A stretch of 42,920 bases of DNA from IMG/VR virus record IMGVR_UViG_3300020312_000213, positions 1 through 42,920 of that record. One strand, given 5' to 3'. Positions 7,236 to 14,505 of this stretch are shown one piece after another. The notes below the pieces were generated by a model. That model was given only the letters and a program-made list of their open reading frames with translations. It made no database searches and had not been told where the DNA came from. A program made the position numbers and the translations under genes. The number at the start of each line of letters is the position of its first letter. The first letter of the stretch is position 1. The stretch comes from a virus.

Positions 7236-7604
7236 TTAACGAATGTAAAGGTAACCACCTGCCCAGTCTGCTCTGTTGTAGCATGCCATACGCTCTTGAA
7301 TGATGCGTAGGTCATATCTTACATGCTTTGCAGGTGCTCTCCAAGATGCAGGTTTATAAACTTCACCTGTATTCTTATCGACAAAAGCATGTACAGAGTT
7401 ATCTGCAATGATCTTATGGTACTTACGTCCTGTTTGAATCTCAAAGACGTAACGAGAACTATAAGCATTGCGATCATAGTCTGCTTGTAAATGAACGCAT
7501 AGTTCATTAGTCCACTCAAGAACTCTCTCTTGAATAGTTTTATTCTTCACATCTTCGTACTTGTCGTAAGATGGAGAATCAAATTTAACTGGTGTTAAAG
7601 TCAT
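7236..7604 (-). CDS. conserved phage protein, 122 aa, paralog of the 160-aa protein
   Basis: The C-terminal half carries a module with RKYHKI, then FVDKNTGEVYKPASW and a YDLR strand. The 160-residue gene upstream (7678-8160) has the matching RKYYRV, then FVGMTDGRVYKP and WWDLD. They are therefore paralogs. I recall this module from phage proteins of unknown function. It is preceded by a perfect TATAAT (7631-7636) and an AAGGAGG site. Confidence 0.72.
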   Translation of the reverse strand: MTLTPVKFDSPSYDKYEDVKNKTIQERVLEWTNELCVHLQADYDRNAYSSRYVFEIQTGRKYHKIIADNSVHAFVDKNTGEVYKPASWRAPAKHVRYDLRIIQERMACYNRADWAGGYLYIR

Positions 7605-7630
7605 AAGTCAGTTCCCTTGAGTACCTCCTT

Positions 7631-7636
7631 ATTATA
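7631..7636 (-). promoter_or_regulatory. putative promoter -10 (GCGTGTATAATAAGG)
   Basis: A perfect TATAAT, with a weak -35 candidate (TGTACT) 17 nt upstream. It lies 27 nt before the ATG of the 122-residue gene, in the short gap after the 160-residue gene. Confidence 0.5.
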
Positions 7637-7677
7637 CACGCAGTTCCGATCCTAGTACATACAGAATGTGCAGGTGT

Positions 7678-8160
7678 TTAAAGTGGCATATTCTCTTCTG
7701 GATCTTTATTCAAGTAATATCCATGACAATCAGCAATCCTTAGACACTGATCTAAATCCCACCAATGACTTCTATTTGCTGAAGTCTGTGATCTTGGTTT
7801 ATATACTCTACCATCAGTCATACCCACAAAGCAATGTGCCTTGCAATCGTCATCATCAGTCAACTGCAAGACTCTATAATATTTTCTATTGTTGTCATCA
7901 ATGATGAATGAACCTATGTTATAATTATTATCTAACTCTCTCTTCATAAACTTCTTCTTCTTTGCATCATCCTCATGATCAGCAATATAATGATGCAATC
8001 TAAAATATTCCCTTGTCAATCTAAGACACAATAACCCTGTCTTTAACAAAACCTCTTCAGGTTGATACTCCCTTGCTGCTAACCTTGCAGCATAATCCTC
8101 CTTGATATCCTCTAACGACTTAATACCCTGTCTATACAGTTGGAGTAAATCATCATCCAT
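7678..8160 (-). CDS. conserved phage protein, 160 aa, with shared RKYY/VYKP module
   Basis: Residues 1-90 are helical, with basic patches (KKKKFMKREL). Residues ~90-150 hold the module shared with the 122-residue neighbour (RKYYRVLQL, then FVGMTDGRVYKP). No catalytic motif is seen. The two may come from duplication within this cluster. Confidence 0.7.
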   Translation of the reverse strand: MDDDLLQLYRQGIKSLEDIKEDYAARLAAREYQPEEVLLKTGLLCLRLTREYFRLHHYIADHEDDAKKKKFMKRELDNNYNIGSFIIDDNNRKYYRVLQLTDDDDCKAHCFVGMTDGRVYKPRSQTSANRSHWWDLDQCLRIADCHGYYLNKDPEENMPL

Positions 8161-8180
8161 TCACGTTACCAAATGCTATA

Positions 8181-8396
8181 TTATATATCAATCAAATGCT
8201 TAATTGGTTTCTTTTCTACATAATGTCCTTCCATATTGTAAAACAGTTTGTAGTTATCTGTTGTAACATAATGTCCTTTAAGTTCATTACCATCACAATG
8301 CCACCCATAACCACGAATACGTTCTTCTATTCCATCAATGCGGAACTTCTTATCTCCTTTTAAATAGGATTCATACGTTTGGTCTAGGGCGATCAT
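8181..8396 (-). CDS. hypothetical protein, 71 aa
   Basis: The start at 8396 (MIALDQTYES) lies 4 nt after the upstream stop. The ORF extension further upstream is out of frame inside the 80-residue gene and is rejected. The protein is a small mixed alpha/beta protein with several Tyr and Lys residues. No family is recognised. Confidence 0.65.
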   Translation of the reverse strand: MIALDQTYESYLKGDKKFRIDGIEERIRGYGWHCDGNELKGHYVTTDNYKLFYNMEGHYVEKKPIKHLIDI

Positions 8397-8400
8397 TGGT

Positions 8401-8643
8401 TTACTCCTCGTCGTTAGGGTTAGGGTTGAAGTGAGAACCGAATGAACCACGACTACCGTATTCACGATTCTCTAATGTGTCTAGTATACCATCTGCATGC
8501 TGTATCGTTTCAATTTGTGAGATCATCTTAGCTATTTCTCTACAAATCATTGGTCGCTCATTACGAGCAGCAAATGCTAAAGCATTACGAAGACTGGACT
8601 CTGCATCTTCTAGTGAATCAGTCACCTGTTCAGATAGTGCCAT
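8401..8643 (-). CDS. hypothetical helical protein, 80 aa
   Basis: I use the ATG at 8643 (MALSEQVTDS). A TTG 9 nt upstream is possible but less likely. The protein is helical and acidic, with an Arg-containing core (AARNERPMICREIAKM) and a Gly/Ser/Asn tail. It is the first gene of its operon, downstream of the promoter at 8673-8701. Confidence 0.65.
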   Translation of the reverse strand: MALSEQVTDSLEDAESSLRNALAFAARNERPMICREIAKMISQIETIQHADGILDTLENREYGSRGSFGSHFNPNPNDEE

Positions 8644-8672
8644 ATGATACAATTATGTTGATATAAAGACAT

Positions 8673-8701
8673 ATTGTACCTTATATATACATTTTCGTCA
8701 A
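8673..8701 (-). promoter_or_regulatory. sigma-70 promoter, TTGACG-17-TACAAT
   Basis: On the minus strand TTGACG (8696-8701), a 17-nt spacer and TACAAT (8673-8678). It starts the operon of the 80-residue protein and lies just after the end of the double-domain oxygenase gene. Confidence 0.75.
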
Positions 8702-8721
8702 CTCTTAACGATTGCTTTATA

Positions 8722-9885
8722 TTATGTGAACCAAGTTATGATAGCATATCGTGTACCTGAGAGAACTGGCATGATCTCATGAGGATACATGAAGTTAGCA
8801 GGGAATATCACCACTGAACCTGCTGAAGGTTTAATAATATGTGACCTCTCAAAAAATGCTATCTCTCCACCATCATAATTATCATTCAACATCAATGACA
8901 TCGCAACTGTTCTTGGTCTGTCCTTATAGTTATCTGTATGTATAGTATAGAATCCACCTTCATCATATCTCAGTAAATCATAACCACTATCAGTGCTAAT
9001 ATTACAATGAGGGAACTCTTGAATGTACCTAGAAGCAGCACCTCCTGCCTTATCAAATACGAGTGTGTCTATCTTCTTACGGATCTCTTCATTCTTACTA
9101 ATTACTTCCTTCAATGATATATGAGCAATCTGACATTTCCTGACGTTATCTTTCTTTACACCACCACCAACCATTGCATCATACCACTCCTTAGACTCAA
9201 CATACTCATCAAGTATTAACTTACATTCTTTATGTGTAAGTATATTATCATATACTCGTATATACTCGTCGAGAGTATTCACTCTTGGTAATGGTTCTAC
9301 CTTTACTGGTATGTCTTCCTTCTTGCGTGGTTGATCTGTCACTACTTTACGATCCTTATTAAAATAAAATGTGGCATACTTACCTCTACTCCTAACATAA
9401 TGCATGAATAGTTGTGTGCAAGCATTACCAATGTACTCTTCTCTCCAATGTGGTGCAGTCATACCAAAATATATCATAGCATCACCACGATTTAATATAA
9501 CCTCTTGCTTCTGTCCTTTAGGATTCTGTATCCATATTGCCCAAGGTTCATCAGATGCTAAGTTAACAGTCAAAGAGATCTCACACTCTTCCTTATCAAC
9601 ATGTGGTGTTAGAACTGCACCCTTCTCATATATCCTTGCGTAAGTATATGTTGGTAGCACAGTCTCACCAACCAGTTGAGATACCTGCACATTCTTCTCA
9701 CATAATAACTCTACAAACGAGATATAATCATACTTACCAAGACACTTATCTACTTGAGGATCATTAGTTATATCAAACTCCTCTGCATACAAGTTAAACT
9801 CTTTTGCTAGATCAGTTGCTCTCTCTTCTGATATAAAGTTAGGAACAATCATAAAATTGTTCTCTACTAATTTCTCATTCATCAT
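8722..9885 (-). CDS. two-domain 2OG/Fe(II) oxygenase
   Basis: The 387-residue protein carries two oxygenase domains. In the N-terminal one H95-x-D97 (PHVDKEE) and H146 (APHWREE) form an iron site. In the C-terminal, prolyl-4-hydroxylase-like domain H316-x-D318 (TIHTDNY), H369 (PHEIMP) and R379 (GTRYAI) are complete. A linker of ~40 residues rich in Lys, Arg and Pro joins them. Double oxygenases can bind one substrate with one domain and act with the other. The substrate is unknown. It overlaps the upstream oxygenase gene by ATGA, and both stand at the end of an operon. Confidence 0.82.
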   Translation of the reverse strand: MMNEKLVENNFMIVPNFISEERATDLAKEFNLYAEEFDITNDPQVDKCLGKYDYISFVELLCEKNVQVSQLVGETVLPTYTYARIYEKGAVLTPHVDKEECEISLTVNLASDEPWAIWIQNPKGQKQEVILNRGDAMIYFGMTAPHWREEYIGNACTQLFMHYVRSRGKYATFYFNKDRKVVTDQPRKKEDIPVKVEPLPRVNTLDEYIRVYDNILTHKECKLILDEYVESKEWYDAMVGGGVKKDNVRKCQIAHISLKEVISKNEEIRKKIDTLVFDKAGGAASRYIQEFPHCNISTDSGYDLLRYDEGGFYTIHTDNYKDRPRTVAMSLMLNDNYDGGEIAFFERSHIIKPSAGSVVIFPANFMYPHEIMPVLSGTRYAIITWFT

Positions 9886-10547
9886 GGTGCTTCCTCAACT
9901 CTCAGAATATCAAATACGTTAAGACTCATGGTTATTCTCTCAACATTACTCTTGAATGGATAAACTGTATGCTTCAACTCAGCAGGGAATATATACATGT
10001 CTCCAGTCTTAGGAATTACCTTCCATGTTCCTGGAACCAACCAAGTGGTAACTCCTTCAACGAATTCCAGTTGACCTGCACATGGCATGTTACACTTATC
10101 TTTAAAATCTACTGCTTCTTTAGCAATCTCTTCTGGTACATCAATCATAATGACAACACTAAGAGTTCCTCCATGTGCATGAATTGGATTAAACTCATTA
10201 GGTTGTTGATAATTAACCCATGGTCCTTGACCAAGATGGAATCTAAGATGCTTAACACCTTTAGTAGTAGTCTCACCTGGCAATGGTTTTGGACCATCAC
10301 CAATCATATTCTCTTCCATCCTAGTATAACATGCTCTTACATGATCTACTATGTGTGGGTACAGATGTTGCATGAACAAATTAGAATCAACAACCGCTTT
10401 GGTTTGAGATTCTATGTTACCTGCTAAACTATGACCCATACTCCTAGCAGTTCTAGATGCTCTCGCTGTTGCTTGTAAGAGAGATAGAAATTCATCTGAT
10501 ACCCTATCTCTAGAGATAATAGGTCCAAAGGGATGTATAACAGTCAT
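9882..10547 (-). CDS. 2OG/Fe(II) oxygenase of the NPIHxH type
   Basis: The 221-residue protein has the block NPIHAHGGTLS at 120-130, then GDMYIFPAELKH to H193 and R204 in VERITMSLN. This order matches the putative 2OG-Fe(II) oxygenase family common in cyanophages (NPIHxHxxxxLSG...FPxxLxHxVxP...R). H123/H125 and H193 are the likely iron ligands. It is coupled by ATGA to the two-domain oxygenase and shares TAATG with the upstream 33-residue ORF. Confidence 0.85.
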   Translation of the reverse strand: MTVIHPFGPIISRDRVSDEFLSLLQATARASRTARSMGHSLAGNIESQTKAVVDSNLFMQHLYPHIVDHVRACYTRMEENMIGDGPKPLPGETTTKGVKHLRFHLGQGPWVNYQQPNEFNPIHAHGGTLSVVIMIDVPEEIAKEAVDFKDKCNMPCAGQLEFVEGVTTWLVPGTWKVIPKTGDMYIFPAELKHTVYPFKSNVERITMSLNVFDILRVEEAP

Positions 10548-10648
10548 TATTTCTTATTTGCTTCTCTCCAATGCTTTATAAGGAGTTCCAACTCCTTTAT
10601 CCTTGCTTCAGCAGTTTTTATCTTCTCATCCAGATTAGTGTTACTCAT
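10547..10648 (-). CDS. 33-aa coiled-coil peptide
   Basis: The ORF (MSNTNLDEKI start) is a single charged helix with heptad-like Leu and Ile spacing (KTAEARIKELELLIKH). Its start overlaps the upstream stop by ATGA and its stop shares TAATG with the oxygenase start. It may mediate protein pairing. Function unknown. Confidence 0.65.
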   Translation of the reverse strand: MSNTNLDEKIKTAEARIKELELLIKHWREANKK

Positions 10649-10821
10649 ACATCTAACTTGCGAAGACGGAACGACAGTGCCTTACGCTCTCCTTTGTCTG
10701 TATGTATAACTGGTTGACCATGATCGTCAAGGGATATGTCAGTGATAACTGTTCTAACGTTTCTAAACTTACCAACGTCTATCTTATCACCAACTTTAAG
10801 TTCAATATTAAAAGAGTCCAC
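10645..10821 (-). CDS. 58-aa small beta protein, GTG start
   Basis: The frame is open from a GTG at 10821 (read as M, then DSFNIELKVGDK) and closed just upstream, with no ATG in frame. The sequence VGDKIDVGKFRNVRTVITDI suggests a small SH3-like beta barrel with a basic C-terminus. The GTG lies 27 nt after a perfect TATAAT. It overlaps the coiled-coil ORF by ATGA. Confidence 0.65.
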   Translation of the reverse strand: MDSFNIELKVGDKIDVGKFRNVRTVITDISLDDHGQPVIHTDKGERKALSFRLRKLDV

Positions 10822-10847
10822 ATTACTGGGTATTCATCATCTTAGAT

Positions 10848-10876
10848 ATTATACACCATCCGTCAACGTCTGACAA
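10848..10876 (-). promoter_or_regulatory. sigma-70 promoter, TTGTCA-17-TATAAT
   Basis: Minus strand TTGTCA (10871-10876), a 17-nt spacer and a perfect TATAAT (10848-10853). It overlaps the 3' end of the membrane-protein gene and drives the 58-residue / coiled-coil / oxygenase operon. It is the best member of the GGTGTATAATA promoter set. Confidence 0.78.
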
Positions 10877-11210
10877 CTACCACATCTCCACCATCATCAT
10901 CGTCATCCTCATCATCCCAATCATCTTCTATATCATTGTTCAATGCATCTATTCTATCTTGTAATGATTTGTTTAAAGGATCACGAGTATCCTTCTCAAA
11001 ATTTACCACCAATAATTCATCTGTACCTTTAATCTCCTTGACCTCTGGATGATTAGAGTTTAATGGGTTCTCTGGGGGAGGAGTCTTGTCCATTGGTCTT
11101 CTCTTGCCTTCATTATATTTATTGATATCTCTAAGATTAGCGAACATCAAAGCAAATGCTCCACCTGCTAATGCAGCAGAGCATAATCCAAAAATAATTA
11201 CTTCAATCAT
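10863..11210 (-). CDS. single-span membrane protein with acidic tail
   Basis: I use the ATG at 11210 (MIEVIIFGLCSAALAGG); a start at 11216 is also possible. One helix spans about residues 2-24. A Pro-rich linker (PPPENPLNSNHPE) follows, and the tail is very acidic (DDWDDEDDDDD) before a VVVVRR end. The protein is anchored by its N-terminus. Function unknown. Confidence 0.68.
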   Translation of the reverse strand: MIEVIIFGLCSAALAGGAFALMFANLRDINKYNEGKRRPMDKTPPPENPLNSNHPEVKEIKGTDELLVVNFEKDTRDPLNKSLQDRIDALNNDIEDDWDDEDDDDDGGDVVVVRR

Positions 11211-11319
11211 CCTCATCTCTACTTCTCAACTCTTGATTGAGTAGATAAAACCAAATGACACCTAGTACCATGATACAAAATATCCTAATGCTATCAGCAT
11301 TTACTACTATGGTTCCCAT
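11203..11319 (-). CDS. 38-aa membrane peptide overlapping two genes
   Basis: The ORF (MGTIVVNADSIR start) has one hydrophobic segment (FCIMVLGVIWFYLL) and a charged end (ELRSRDEDD). It has an AGAGGAAAG site before the ATG. It overlaps the end of the basic protein by ~26 nt and the start of the next gene by 8 nt. The overlaps and the typical membrane profile support it, but less strongly than the ATGA-linked ORFs. Confidence 0.5.
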   Translation of the reverse strand: MGTIVVNADSIRIFCIMVLGVIWFYLLNQELRSRDEDD

Positions 11320-11488
11320 CTTTCCTCTTCTTATTTTGCTTCTTAATCAACTTAGCATACATGACATCCTCTCTTGTCCACAAATTAGGATTCTTCTTTG
11401 CTACCTTAATCAATCTCTTCGCAGTCTTCCTCAAGTCCTTACGTTGATCATCATCTTTACCTACTCTAACTTCGTGATCCCTGTCCAA
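11294..11488 (-). CDS. highly basic protein, probable TTG start
   Basis: The protein is rich in Lys and Arg (KDLRKTAKRLIKVAKK, then LIKKQNKKRKDG) and may bind nucleic acid. An AAAAGGAGG site ends 6 nt before a TTG at 11488, which lies 1 nt after the stop of the coiled-coil gene, so I prefer this 64-residue form. An in-frame ATG at 11521 would give 75 residues with a 32-nt overlap. Confidence 0.6.
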   Translation of the reverse strand: MDRDHEVRVGKDDDQRKDLRKTAKRLIKVAKKNPNLWTREDVMYAKLIKKQNKKRKDGNHSSKC

Positions 11489-11489
11489 A

Positions 11490-12407
11490 CTAGTCCTCCT
11501 TTTGGTTTTCCTCATCCTCAATGATTAATTTCTCAATCTCATCAACAACTGGAACTTCTTCCTCTTCAAACATCATCTCTAGATCAAACTCATCATCAAG
11601 TTTACTTAAGTCAAAATTCTCAAAGTAACTGTCACCATCTCTAGAGTTATATTTAACATCATTAGAATCTTTCTTAATCTGTTCATCAACAAACTGTTGT
11701 GATGATTCATCTACACCTGTTGCTTTATCAAAATACTCATCATCAATTGCATCATCAAATAAAGATTCATCAACATCACCATCAAATAATGTTACCATAG
11801 GTGATAGTTCGTTATCTCCTTTAACCTTTGGTAAACCATCAAACATACCTTGACTTTCCTTTGCAACATCCTCCATCTGATCTTGATTCATGAAGATCTC
11901 ATCATGATCCTTCATAACCTGTTGTTGGATGCGTTCTACCTGAAGTTCATGATCCTTCATTAAGAATGTCATCTGTCTCTTATGTTCCTTCTCATGCAAT
12001 TCAGCATTAGTATATAATCTCTCCTTCTCAGTCTCATGCTTCAATTCGATCTCCTTCATCTCATCATCATGATTCTTCTGCATATTATCCATCTGAAGTT
12101 CTAGTTCCTTCATGGCATCTTCCCATGATACAACTCTCTTCTTCTCTTCCTCTTCTCTTGCTTTCTGTTCTGCTATCTGACGTTCATTCTCTTCATTAAA
12201 ATGTTCAACATACTTTTGTATCTCTTGCTCTGTGATAGGAGTATGTGGAATAGCAGTATCATACTCTACCCATCCATTACCATCCTTCCATTGGATTGCC
12301 CATAGATGCTCAATATCAGTAAAAGGCCAATTCTCTTTAGTAAAGAATATACCCTTATCGTCAACCTTAATGTAACGATCTGCCTCTATTAAAGTAAATA
12401 CCTTCAT
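11490..12407 (-). CDS. coiled-coil acidic protein, 305 aa
   Basis: Residues 1-65 form a small globular domain rich in Trp and Tyr. Residues ~68-165 are a long charged coiled coil (from QKYVEHFNEENERQ). The last ~140 residues are acidic, mostly disordered, and end EEENQ-like. It stands after two tail-tip genes and is linked to a Cys-containing protein by ATGA. A tail fibre assembly or virion role is plausible. No family is recognised. Confidence 0.65.
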   Translation of the reverse strand: MKVFTLIEADRYIKVDDKGIFFTKENWPFTDIEHLWAIQWKDGNGWVEYDTAIPHTPITEQEIQKYVEHFNEENERQIAEQKAREEEEKKRVVSWEDAMKELELQMDNMQKNHDDEMKEIELKHETEKERLYTNAELHEKEHKRQMTFLMKDHELQVERIQQQVMKDHDEIFMNQDQMEDVAKESQGMFDGLPKVKGDNELSPMVTLFDGDVDESLFDDAIDDEYFDKATGVDESSQQFVDEQIKKDSNDVKYNSRDGDSYFENFDLSKLDDEFDLEMMFEEEEVPVVDEIEKLIIEDEENQKED

Positions 12408-12766
12408 TCCGATCCTCCAAGTTTATGAGTATGGTCATTAGTATCAACATCAATATCTGCTTTAATAATCTTTGTCTCTCTTGCTTGGTTTAGCATTTGA
12501 GCAGCAGCAGATAAAACATTAATATTATTCTCGTTGTTCTTCACCATCTCATTCCTAAATGATTCAACAGCAGCACCAGTACCTCTCTGTTGTTGAGAAT
12601 TCTCTATTAATAACATAGGTAACCATGTTACAGCACAACCCCACTCATCAACTGCTTCTCCTGTTTGTGGATTAGCACCTCTAATTTGTGTATACCATGA
12701 ACAACCAAGTTTTTTACACTTATCTTGTATTAATGGACAGAAATCCTCTGGTTTTAATTGTGCCAT
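12404..12766 (-). CDS. conserved phage protein with Cys cluster, 120 aa
   Basis: The N-terminal half has cysteines in DFCPLIQDKCKKLGCSW and WGCAVTW, suited to a metal site or disulfides, followed by a hydrophobic WLPMLLIE strand. The second half is helical and polar. I recall similar N-termini in other marine phage genomes, without a function. It overlaps the coiled-coil gene by ATGA. Confidence 0.65.
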   Translation of the reverse strand: MAQLKPEDFCPLIQDKCKKLGCSWYTQIRGANPQTGEAVDEWGCAVTWLPMLLIENSQQQRGTGAAVESFRNEMVKNNENNINVLSAAAQMLNQARETKIIKADIDVDTNDHTHKLGGSE

Positions 12767-12781
12767 AATATAATTATATAT

Positions 12782-13360
12782 CTAGTCCAATTGACACATT
12801 ATAACATCTAAGTATTGTATTGCCAAGTTAGATGTTGCTGTATATGTTCCTTGAATTTGTACTGTACCGCTAAATGGATGGTCATGGGGACCTCCAGCAG
12901 CACCTTGATCTACTCCACCAGTATTAGTCGCACCATCTCTTACCCTAGATCCTACATTACTAAATGGTGTAGCATTTGCACCACCAGTAGGTCCAAGTAA
13001 GTGTTCGTGACTGTGCTCTGGTAACTCAGCGATTGATAGAGTGTGGTCACCCACCACCTTTGGTATACCTGAAGGTGGTAGAATAGGTTCAGTATTATTT
13101 ACAGTTATGTTTATATCTCTAACAGTAGATAATACTGTGGTAAAATCAAACACACCACCAGATCCACCACCTGTTCCTGTTACTACTCTAAGTGCTTTAT
13201 TATTATATGCAGCATCTACTAACTGTGTCCATCCAGTTGGTGCAGATGCTTCCCAAAACAATTTCCTCGTTCCAGCAGGATACATCCAATAATACGAATT
13301 AATGGAATTACTAGCGTCTGCTAAATCAAATTGTACTCCATTGGATGTTAATCTTGCCAT
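12782..13360 (-). CDS. tail-tip/collar-type fibre protein A
   Basis: The 192-residue protein contains the tail-collar type signature APTGWTQL, then NKALRVVTGTGGGSGG. His-rich loops follow (PEHSHEH and GGPHDHPFSG), and it ends in a YLDVIMCQ strand. It is a paralog of the next gene upstream. His-x-His pairs in such proteins can coordinate iron in fibre tips. It probably forms part of a short tail fibre or receptor-binding tip. The loops between conserved blocks differ strongly from the paralog, as expected for receptor contacts. Confidence 0.75.
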   Translation of the reverse strand: MARLTSNGVQFDLADASNSINSYYWMYPAGTRKLFWEASAPTGWTQLVDAAYNNKALRVVTGTGGGSGGVFDFTTVLSTVRDINITVNNTEPILPPSGIPKVVGDHTLSIAELPEHSHEHLLGPTGGANATPFSNVGSRVRDGATNTGGVDQGAAGGPHDHPFSGTVQIQGTYTATSNLAIQYLDVIMCQLD

Positions 13361-13361
13361 A

Positions 13362-13928
13362 TCAACTGAAGGTGCATATTAGTACATCGACATACTGAAG
13401 TCTTAAGTCAATCTGTCCTGCTCCTGTAGCAGTAAATGTTGCTGATCCGTTGAAGGGGTGATCGTGTGGTTGTCCTATCTGTCCACTAGGAGATACCACA
13501 TTACCTGTAGGTGAAGATCCTGACACCCTGAAGGTTCCACCTCCACCTGATGCAGATGCAGTACCACCAGTCAGTGAGTTGTGAGTATGATCTGGTATCT
13601 GTGAGATTGCCAGAGTTGTACCACCAACTGTACCAGTTACAGTAGTACTAGCACTGAACGGTACTGCCAGCGATGAGGTAGTATTGGGGAATACTTGAGA
13701 GAATGTTAATCCACCAGCACCAGAGGTTCCACCAAATCCAAACCCACCACCAGTTCCATTAACAAGTCGTAATGCTTTATCGTTATGTGAATTTTCCTTT
13801 ACCCATCCAGTTGGTGCTGCTGCTTGGAAGAATACCATAGCAGCACCCTGCTCGACTACACCATACTTAGATGACAGTGAGGTAGAGTCTCCAAACGTAA
13901 TTCCAGTCGCAGTTAATGTTGCAGACAT
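13362..13928 (-). CDS. tail-tip/collar-type fibre protein B
   Basis: The 188-residue protein has the same blocks as its neighbour: APTGWVKE, DKALRLVNGTGGGFGFGG, PDHTHN, IGQPHDHPFNG and a YVDVLICTF end. The middle is a Gly/Ser/Thr-rich loop. A GATAAATA late-promoter-like element lies ~30 nt upstream, so the pair may be late genes. The two genes are 1 nt apart. Confidence 0.75.
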   Translation of the reverse strand: MSATLTATGITFGDSTSLSSKYGVVEQGAAMVFFQAAAPTGWVKENSHNDKALRLVNGTGGGFGFGGTSGAGGLTFSQVFPNTTSSLAVPFSASTTVTGTVGGTTLAISQIPDHTHNSLTGGTASASGGGGTFRVSGSSPTGNVVSPSGQIGQPHDHPFNGSATFTATGAGQIDLRLQYVDVLICTFS

Positions 13929-13948
13929 TGTATAAGACTTCTATTCCT

Positions 13949-14317
13949 TTATTCTTTATTTATCACCTTTCTAGATCCATCATTTATCCAGAACCCATCT
14001 TCTGTCAATTCCCATCCATCATCCTGCATTGCTTTCCAACTACCATACCTCTCCATTGCTTCCTCAGTTAGATTCATCTTGATCCATGCGGGCCAAAGTT
14101 CCTCTTCAACTTGAGGCATTTGCAATTCCTTTCTACGTTCTAATGCATACTCACGATACATCTCTTGAGTCCACCCATCATTATATGGTGACTGTGCTTG
14201 TATCTCAGCATCCATCAACTTATAATCAAATAAGAGTTCTCTCTCTTTGTCTGGAGTATCAGTATCCCTGACGTAGACAGTCTTGCCACCATCAGGGGAT
14301 TCGTAGATCTTAGACAT
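13949..14317 (-). CDS. hypothetical protein, 122 aa
   Basis: This is an acidic, Trp-rich protein starting MSKIYESPDGGKTVYVRD and ending with repeated Trp-Gly-type turns (DDGWELTEDGFWINDG). No domain is recognised. It lies just before the tail-tip pair and shares TAATG with the upstream gene. Confidence 0.65.
   Translation of the reverse strand: MSKIYESPDGGKTVYVRDTDTPDKERELLFDYKLMDAEIQAQSPYNDGWTQEMYREYALERRKELQMPQVEEELWPAWIKMNLTEEAMERYGSWKAMQDDGWELTEDGFWINDGSRKVINKE
13957..13964 (-). promoter_or_regulatory. late-promoter-like element GATAAATA
   Basis: The minus strand reads GGTGATAAATAAAG, one base from the T4 late consensus TATAAATA, ~30 nt before the ATG of the tail-tip gene B. It overlaps the 3' end of the 122-residue gene, as the clear late promoter at 34600 overlaps its own upstream gene. 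Confidence 0.4.
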
Positions 14318-14505
14318 TAGAGTTCTTCCTCACAATGTTTCTCCACAATCTCTTGAATTACTTCACTAAAAGCATTGCGTAATTCATACTCAATGTCATT
14401 CTTATCCTTCTTTAACCTAGTTACAGTAATAGGTGGAAGATCAAGAGTGGCAGTTATCTCCCATAATCCAAGTTCTTTGTTCTTGTTTGTTTGTATATCA
14501 AGCAT
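14317..14505 (-). CDS. hypothetical protein, 62 aa
   Basis: This is a small alpha/beta protein (MLDIQTNKNK start) with an EITATLDLPPITVTRL strand pair and a helical acidic tail. No family is recognised. Its start overlaps the talC stop by 8 nt, which suggests co-expression with talC. Confidence 0.65.
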   Translation of the reverse strand: MLDIQTNKNKELGLWEITATLDLPPITVTRLKKDKNDIEYELRNAFSEVIQEIVEKHCEEEL

